A DNA stretch of 12,139 bases from Actinomycetes bacterium (lineage in GTDB: Bacteria; Actinomycetota; Actinomycetes; Actinomycetales; Microbacteriaceae), in the NCBI GenBank assembly GCA_023451265.1, contig JAEYAG010000135.1:1-12139 (forward strand), in the 5' to 3' direction. The translations under genes and the position numbers were made by a program. Below the pieces are notes generated by a model. That model saw only the letters and a program-made list of their open reading frames with translations, made no database searches and was not told the origin of the DNA. This document shows, piece after piece, positions 7,415 to 12,139 of this stretch (positions are counted from its first letter, which is position 1; each line of letters opens with the position of its first letter).

Positions 7415-7616
7415 AGTCGTTTCCTTTCGCAGAGAAGGCCTCTCTGCTCGTGATTGTGCACCCGTCACGCGGCGGAGCACAGGATCTCGACGAGATTGGT
7501 TCCTCGCGTGTGCGCCGCCGCGACGTGCGGCCCGGTCCCAGACGGGTCCGATACTGTGTTCCTGCGCCCTGCCGTGACGACGGCATCCGGCCGACCCGAA
7601 GGACGAATCAGGCCAC
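7415..7616. promoter_or_regulatory. Divergent aqpZ / mtrA control region
   Basis: This 202-bp spacer must hold promoters for both genes. The sequence ATCTCG-A-CGAGAT (7484-7496) is a perfect 6-1-6 inverted repeat near its middle and a candidate operator. On the + strand TACTGT (7552-7557, in CCGATACTGTG) is a possible mtrA -10 box with no clear -35. It would give a leader of about 60 bases. GAAGGA (7598-7603) is a plausible but distant ribosome site, 13 bp before the mtrA ATG. I could not place the aqpZ promoter with confidence. Confidence 0.4.
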
Positions 7617-8297
7617 ATGACTTCCCGCATCCTCGTTGTCGACGACGACACCGCGCTCGCCGAGATGATCGGCATCGTGCTGCGCACCGAGGGCTTCGAA
7701 CCCGTGTTCTGCGCCGACGGCGCCGCGGCCGTCGACGCCTGGCGCACCCAGCGCCCCGACCTGGTGCTGCTGGACCTCATGCTGCCGGGGGTCGACGGCA
7801 TCGAGATCTGCACCCGCATCCGCGCCGAGTCGGGCGTGCCGATCATCATGCTGACGGCTCGCACCGACACCGCCGATGTCGTCCGTGGCCTGGAATCCGG
7901 CGCCGACGACTACATCGTCAAGCCCTTCAACCCCAAGGAGCTCGTGGCGCGCATCCGCACGCGGCTGCGCCCGAGCGCCGAGCCGGAGAGCGGCAACCTG
8001 CGCATCGGCGACGTCGTCGTCGACGTCGCCGCCCACGAGGTGCGTCGCGGCAGCGAGGTCATCGCGCTGACTCCGCTGGAGTTCGAGCTGCTCGTCGCGC
8101 TGGCGAGCAAACCCCAGCAGGTGTTCTCGCGCGAGATGCTGCTGGAGCAGGTCTGGGGCTATCACTACAAGGCCGACACGCGCCTGGTGAACGTGCACGT
8201 GCAGCGCCTGCGCGCCAAGGTCGAGATCGACCCCGACAACCCGAAGATCGTCATGACGGTGCGCGGGGTCGGCTACCGCGCCGGCGCGGTGGTGTGA
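7617..8297 (+). CDS. mtrA: DNA-binding response regulator MtrA (OmpR family)
   Basis: This is a 226-residue response regulator. The receiver domain (about 1-120) has the acidic pocket DDD (9-11), the phospho-acceptor Asp53 (LVLLDLMLPG), Thr80 (MLTAR) and Lys102 (YIVKPFNP). The C-terminal winged helix (about 128-226) has LTPLEFELLVALASKPQQVF, the recognition-helix region DTRLVNVHVQRLRAKVE and the end motif GVGYRAG. MtrA is an actinobacterial regulator, essential in M. tuberculosis. It controls genes for peptidoglycan remodelling, cell division and, in mycobacteria, the replication origin. Assignment rests on the close MtrA-type sequence and on mtrB and lpqB following. mtrB starts 10 bp after the stop, so the genes are cotranscribed. 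All phosphorylation residues are intact. Confidence 0.96.
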   Translation: MTSRILVVDDDTALAEMIGIVLRTEGFEPVFCADGAAAVDAWRTQRPDLVLLDLMLPGVDGIEICTRIRAESGVPIIMLTARTDTADVVRGLESGADDYIVKPFNPKELVARIRTRLRPSAEPESGNLRIGDVVVDVAAHEVRRGSEVIALTPLEFELLVALASKPQQVFSREMLLEQVWGYHYKADTRLVNVHVQRLRAKVEIDPDNPKIVMTVRGVGYRAGAVV

Positions 8298-8307
8298 TCG
8301 GGGCGTC

Positions 8308-9975
8308 ATGACGCCGACGACGGCGAGCGTGCCGACCCTGACCGGATGGCGCGACTGGCGTGCGTGGCCGCAGCGCGTGCGCTACGCCTGGCGCCGGTCG
8401 CTGCGGTTCCGCACCCTCGCCATCACGCTCGGTGCGACGGCGCTGGCGATCCTCGTCGCGTTCGTCGCGATGGCCCTCGCGATCCAGAACGACCTGTTCG
8501 AATCGCGGGTGCAGCAGGTGCAGGGTTCGGTGCAGCGGGCGACCGAGGCGACGCAGCGCACGCTGAACGCCGCGCAGGTCGAAGGCGACGCGGTGGCGCT
8601 GCAGACGCTGTACGACAACGCCGTCGACGCGATGTCGCGGCAGGCGGGCACCGACCTCATCGCCGGGTTCCGCGTCTCGGGGGCCCCCTCGGCGATCGCC
8701 CCGCAGGACGTGCAGCGCGGTGAGATCGCGGGCCTGATCACCCCCGGGCTGCGCGCGGCGGTGCAGCGCGATGGCGAGCAGCGGTGGTGGCAGTCGATCG
8801 CCCTGCCGGGCCCCGGCGGCGGTGCGGTCCCGGGTGTCGTCATCGGCCAGCAGGTCGAGTTCCCCGAGGTCGGCGCGTACGAGTTCTACTTCGCCTACGA
8901 CCTCGCCGCCGAGCAGCAGACGCTGCAGTTCGTGCAGGTGACCCTGTGGCTCGTCGGCGCCGGCCTCGTTCTGCTGATCGCCGCGATCTCGTGGGTCGTG
9001 CTGCGCTCGGTCACGGTGCCGATCGCCGAGGCCGCGCAGACCAGTGCGACCCTCGCAGCGGGCGACCTCGGCGTGCGGCTCCCCGTCCGGGGCGAGGACG
9101 AGTTCGCGACGCTGGGGCGCTCGTTCAACGCGATGGCCGACAGCATCGAGTCGCAGATCAAGGAGCTGGCCGAGCTCTCGCTCGTGCAGCAGCGGTTCGT
9201 GTCCGATGTCTCGCACGAGCTGCGCACGCCGCTGACGACCATCCGCCTGGCCAGCGACATGCTCAACGACCAGCGGGAGAGCTTCGATCCCACCACGGCG
9301 CGCGCCGCCGAGCTGCTGCACGCGCAGGTGCAGCGCTTCGAGACCCTGCTGACCGACCTGCTGGAGATCAGTCGCTACGACGCCGGTTCGGTGCAGCTGG
9401 AGTACGAGCCGACGAGTCTCGCGCACCTCGCCGAGGACGTCATCGCCTCGATGCAGCAGCTCGCCGAGCAGCACGACACGGACGTGCGCCTCGTCGCCCC
9501 CGGCGGCTACTCGCCGGTGGAGATGGACCCCCGTCGCGTGCGGCGGGTGGTCCGCAACCTCCTCGGCAACGCGATCGAGCACGGCGAGGGGCGGCCCATC
9601 GTCGTCACGGTCGACAGCGATCAGCACGCCGTCGCGATCGGCGTGCGCGATTATGGGCTCGGGATGAGCGCCGCCGACTCCGAGCGTGTCTTCGACCGGT
9701 TCTGGCGGGCCGACCCCTCTCGCAAGCGCACGATCGGCGGCACGGGCCTGGGCCTGTCCATCGCGCTCGGCGACGCGCACCTGCACGGCGGCACGCTGGC
9801 GGTGTGGAGCGAGCTGGGCCGGGGCACCCACTTCGTGCTGACCCTGCCGCGGCACGGCCAGCAGCTGGGCGGATCGTCGCCGATCCCGGTGGATCCGGGC
9901 GACGACGGGGTGTCGCTCGATGACCTCGGCCTCACCCAGCCCATCGCCGTCTTCGAGAAGGGGGACCGCCGATGA
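8308..9975 (+). CDS. mtrB: Sensor histidine kinase MtrB
   Basis: This is a 555-residue membrane kinase that phosphorylates MtrA. A basic cytoplasmic N-terminus (1-37) leads to TM1 (about 38-60). An extracellular domain (61-207) is followed by TM2 (about 213-232), then a HAMP linker (about 233-285). The dimerisation domain has phospho-accepting His303 in FVSDVSHELRTPLTT. The ATPase domain shows the N box RNLLGNAIEHGEG (Asn417, Asn421), the G1 box DYGLGM, the F box FDRFWR and the G2 box GGTGLGLS (477-484). The last 35 residues are an Asp-rich tail ending in EKGDRR, probably disordered. The stop codon overlaps the lpqB start (ATGA at 9972-9975), so expression of the two is translationally coupled. 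The ribosome site is weak (GGGG at 8300-8303), consistent with coupling to mtrA. Confidence 0.95.
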   Translation: MTPTTASVPTLTGWRDWRAWPQRVRYAWRRSLRFRTLAITLGATALAILVAFVAMALAIQNDLFESRVQQVQGSVQRATEATQRTLNAAQVEGDAVALQTLYDNAVDAMSRQAGTDLIAGFRVSGAPSAIAPQDVQRGEIAGLITPGLRAAVQRDGEQRWWQSIALPGPGGGAVPGVVIGQQVEFPEVGAYEFYFAYDLAAEQQTLQFVQVTLWLVGAGLVLLIAAISWVVLRSVTVPIAEAAQTSATLAAGDLGVRLPVRGEDEFATLGRSFNAMADSIESQIKELAELSLVQQRFVSDVSHELRTPLTTIRLASDMLNDQRESFDPTTARAAELLHAQVQRFETLLTDLLEISRYDAGSVQLEYEPTSLAHLAEDVIASMQQLAEQHDTDVRLVAPGGYSPVEMDPRRVRRVVRNLLGNAIEHGEGRPIVVTVDSDQHAVAIGVRDYGLGMSAADSERVFDRFWRADPSRKRTIGGTGLGLSIALGDAHLHGGTLAVWSELGRGTHFVLTLPRHGQQLGGSSPIPVDPGDDGVSLDDLGLTQPIAVFEKGDRR

Positions 9976-11675
9976 TGCGTCTGCGCGCCCTGGCCGCCGC
10001 CGCGACGACCGTGCTCGTCGCCGCCGTCCTGACGGCGTGCGCGGGCCTCCCGACCTCCGGTCCGGTCAACGCCGGGGTCGTCATCAACGACGACGGCGCG
10101 TCGGGCGATGTCGTCTTCATCCCCAAGGGCCCGGTCGACGACGCCACGCCGCAGCAGATCGTGGAGGGGTTCATCGCCGCCGGCTCCGGTCCGGGACCCG
10201 GCGCGAACTGGGCGACGGCGCGGGAGTTCCTGGCGCCCGAGTTCCGCGATCAGTGGAAGCCGTCGGGCGTCACCGTCTACAGCCCCGGGCAGCGGCGGAT
10301 CGAGGAGATCTCCGAGAGCCAGTTCCAGCTCACCGTGACACCGGTCGCGACCGTCGATGCTGCCGGCGAGCTCCTCACCGCCGACAGTGGCGAGATCCCG
10401 CTCGACTTCACGCTCGCCCAGCAGGACGACGGCCAGTGGCGGATCACGCAGGCGCCGAACGGCATCGTCTTGGACGAGACCCGGTTCAAGACGGTGTTCA
10501 ACTCGTACTCGCTGATGTACTTCGACTCCACCTGGACCTACCTTGTCCCCGACGACCGGTGGTTCCCCCGCGTGAACGCCGCGACCAGCATCGCGCAGGC
10601 GCTCGTCAACGGGTCGCCCAGCCCGTGGCTGGAAGGCGCCGTGTCGACCGCCTTCACCGACGACGCGCGCCTCGCGCTGGCCGCGGTGCCGGTCGACGCC
10701 GACAACGTCGCCAGGGTGAGCCTGGAGGAGGGCGCCCGCGGGCTCGACCAGACCGTGCTGAACCGCATGCAGACGCAGTTGACGCGGAGCCTCGCGACCG
10801 CCGGCATCCAGGGAGTCGACATGGTCGTCGACGCCCAGACGCTGCCAGCCGAGACGGTGTCGTGGCGACCCACCACCGTCGACTCCCGGCCGCTCGTGCG
10901 CACCGCGGACGCGTTCGGGTTCGCCAGCGGCACCTCCGCCGGCGCGGGCGCGTCGATCGAACCGATCGCGGGGCTCTCGGATGCGATTCTCACGGTCGAC
11001 GCCACCGACATCGAGGTGAACGCCGATCGCACGGCGGCCGCGGTCCGCGACGCCGCCGGCGCCGTGCTGGCGGTGAACGCCGACGACACGGTCGCGACGC
11101 TCGACCGGCGGACGGGACTGGTGGCGCCCTCGATCGATCCGTTCGGGTTCGTGTGGAGCGTGCCCGCGGCGAGCCCCACCGCCGTCGTCGCGTTTTCCGA
11201 GGAGGGGACGCAGACGGAGATCGCCGGCGCCTGGCCGGGCGCCGTGCAGATCGTCGCGCAGCGGGTTTCGCGCGACGGCACGCGCATCGCCGCCGTCGTC
11301 CGCGACGGCAGCCGGTACGCACTCTGGGTCGCCGGCATCCTGCGCGATCGCGACCACGCGCCGACCGCGCTCGGGACACCCAAGGTGCTGGCGACCCTCG
11401 CGGGTGTGCCGTCCGCGCTGGCGTGGTTGGATGCCGGGACGCTCGCGGTCCTCGAGTCCGACGACGCCGAGGCGGTGCTGTACACGCACGAGATCGGCGC
11501 GTTCGGCGACGCGTGGCGCGGGCCCGCGGGCGCGACCACCGTGGCCGGCGGTCTGCCCTCCGGTGTGCGGGTGCGGGCCGCCGACGGAGAGCTGTACGCG
11601 CAGCGCGGGGCGAACTGGCAGCACCTCGCGTCGGGCATCGAGGTGCTCGCGGTGCAGCAGGGCTCCCCGCGCTGA
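9972..11675 (+). CDS. lpqB: Lipoprotein LpqB (GerMN and beta-propeller domains)
   Basis: This is a 567-residue exported lipoprotein. The signal peptide MMRLRALAAAATTVLVAAVLTAC ends in the lipobox LTAC, so the mature protein starts at lipidated Cys23. Residues 50-190 form the LpqB N-terminal domain; about 205-290 is a GerMN domain (QALVNGSPSPWLEGAVSTAF and following). About 310-567 is the C-terminal repeat domain expected to form a beta-propeller. In mycobacteria LpqB interacts with the MtrB extracellular domain and modulates MtrA signalling and cell division. The gene overlaps the mtrB end by 4 bp. GAAGGGGG (9957-9964) precedes the ATG at 9972 by 7 bp; the next ATG codon at 9975 is an equally possible start and changes only one residue. 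The protein is intact. Confidence 0.95.
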   Translation: MMRLRALAAAATTVLVAAVLTACAGLPTSGPVNAGVVINDDGASGDVVFIPKGPVDDATPQQIVEGFIAAGSGPGPGANWATAREFLAPEFRDQWKPSGVTVYSPGQRRIEEISESQFQLTVTPVATVDAAGELLTADSGEIPLDFTLAQQDDGQWRITQAPNGIVLDETRFKTVFNSYSLMYFDSTWTYLVPDDRWFPRVNAATSIAQALVNGSPSPWLEGAVSTAFTDDARLALAAVPVDADNVARVSLEEGARGLDQTVLNRMQTQLTRSLATAGIQGVDMVVDAQTLPAETVSWRPTTVDSRPLVRTADAFGFASGTSAGAGASIEPIAGLSDAILTVDATDIEVNADRTAAAVRDAAGAVLAVNADDTVATLDRRTGLVAPSIDPFGFVWSVPAASPTAVVAFSEEGTQTEIAGAWPGAVQIVAQRVSRDGTRIAAVVRDGSRYALWVAGILRDRDHAPTALGTPKVLATLAGVPSALAWLDAGTLAVLESDDAEAVLYTHEIGAFGDAWRGPAGATTVAGGLPSGVRVRAADGELYAQRGANWQHLASGIEVLAVQQGSPR

Positions 11676-11720
11676 CGCCCGCGGACCGCTGACGCCCTCT
11701 CCACCATCGCCGCCCTCTCC
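11670..11720. repeat. Two short direct repeats at the lpqB 3' end
   Basis: CGCTGACGCCC occurs at 11670-11680, covering the lpqB stop, and again at 11687-11697. CGCCCTCTCC occurs at 11693-11702 and again at 11711-11720. Both are spaced 17-18 bp and partly interlock. They may be remnants of slippage in the spacer. No hairpin terminator was found here. Confidence 0.5.
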
Positions 11721-11789
11721 CCAGGTGCGTCGGTCCCCGCGGCATCCACAGATCCGACGTGCGCGCCGCCACGGCCGCCGGCGCCGGGC

Positions 11790-11795
11790 CAGGGT
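11790..11795 (+). promoter_or_regulatory. Weak candidate -10 box before comF
   Basis: CAGGGT ends 6 bp before the ATG at 11802, the same geometry as at furA and ahcY. It fits TANNNT except at the first base. The GGGTGG just before the ATG could instead act as a ribosome site, so evidence for a leaderless start is weak here. Confidence 0.2.
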
Positions 11796-11801
11796 GGATG
11801 G

Positions 11802-12139
11802 ATGTCGACCCTCTCCGAGTCCGTGCGCGACGCGCTCGGCGGCGCGCTGTCGCTGTTGCTGCCGGTGTGGTGCGCCGGCTGCGACGCGCCCGACGTCGTG
11901 CTGTGCGCCGACTGCCGCGAGGCTCTGGCCGCCGAGACGGCGGAGCCGGGCCCGTCCCGCACGCTCAGCGACGGCCTGCGCGTGCACGCGGCCGTCGAGT
12001 TCTCGGGGGTGGCGGCACGCACGATCCGCGCCTTCAAGGAGGAGGGGCGGACCGCCCTCGCCGGGCCCCTGGGCGCCGCGCTCGCGGTCTCCGCGGCGGC
12101 GGCGCTGACGGCGGCATCCGACGACGTCGTCTTCGTGCC
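11802..12139 (+). CDS. ComF family protein, 5' part (runs off right edge)
   Basis: 112 complete codons are visible from the ATG at 11802 (MSTLSESVRDALGGALSLLL); the frame stays open to the edge. A hydrophobic start, LLLPVWCAGC, leads into the four-cysteine zinc motif CAGC...LCADC (Cys24, Cys27, Cys35, Cys38), followed by GLRVHAAVEFSG and IRAFKEEGR. That is the usual order in ComF proteins before their phosphoribosyltransferase-like domain, which lies outside the window. ComF is linked to DNA uptake in competent bacteria, but the family is found in many bacteria where the role is unclear. A comF-like gene after lpqB is normal in actinobacteria. The spacing of 126 bp from lpqB leaves room for its own promoter. 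Confidence 0.88.
   Translation, partial: MSTLSESVRDALGGALSLLLPVWCAGCDAPDVVLCADCREALAAETAEPGPSRTLSDGLRVHAAVEFSGVAARTIRAFKEEGRTALAGPLGAALAVSAAAALTAASDDVVFV

Noticed and set aside
7415..7870. Upstream extension of the aqpZ frame by 152 codons
   Set aside because: It overlaps mtrA on the opposite strand and has no similarity to aquaporins. The GTG at 7414 has a good ribosome site.
9651..11987. Antisense open frame (778 codons) opposite lpqB and the end of mtrB
   Set aside because: It has the same high-GC shadow effect and Arg/Gly/His-rich composition, and the sense genes are well supported.

Overview
The window is high-GC chromosomal DNA from an actinobacterium, most likely a Microbacterium-like member of the Microbacteriaceae. 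The evidence is the mtrA-mtrB-lpqB-comF block, the DUF5719 / metallopeptidase-family / DUF3499 cluster, an actinobacterial-type long AhcY with an internal insert, and a furA-katG pair. All the genes look intact except the two cut by the window edges. I see no mobile element, CRISPR array, tRNA or rRNA gene.

Layout. Positions 1-1252 hold the C-terminal part of a DUF5719 protein (+). A small metallopeptidase-family protein (-, 1279-1707) converges on it and lacks the zinc motif. A 211-bp divergent spacer (1708-1918) follows. It carries three tandem copies of a 19-bp sequence and a long inverted repeat, and then comes the small cysteine-containing DUF3499 protein (1919-2125). S-adenosylhomocysteine hydrolase (ahcY, 2176-3636) comes next. 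The peroxide-response pair furA (3708-4139) and katG (4175-6505) points right and an AqpZ-type water channel (6593-7414) points left; they meet at a double hairpin (6509-6573). A 202-bp divergent spacer leads to the operon mtrA (7617-8297), mtrB (8308-9975) and lpqB (9972-11675). This operon encodes a cell-wall/division two-component system and its lipoprotein partner. The 5' part of a ComF-family gene (from 11802) runs off the right edge.

How they work together. MtrB senses an envelope signal and phosphorylates MtrA, and LpqB is its lipoprotein modulator. FurA probably represses its own promoter and katG until oxidised. AhcY is housekeeping methyl-cycle metabolism. The furA-katG-aqpZ group lies between ahcY and mtrA, which are close neighbours in many actinobacteria, so it looks like a lineage-specific insertion into a conserved block.

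The most unusual signals are non-coding. The first is a strong excess of the 9-mer CGGCATCCG/CGGATGCCG across genes and spacers. The second is the phased repeat array with a hairpin at 1739-1861. The third is a run of promoters whose -10 box lies 6-7 bp before the ATG, suggesting leaderless mRNAs. I found no clear undescribed multi-gene system.
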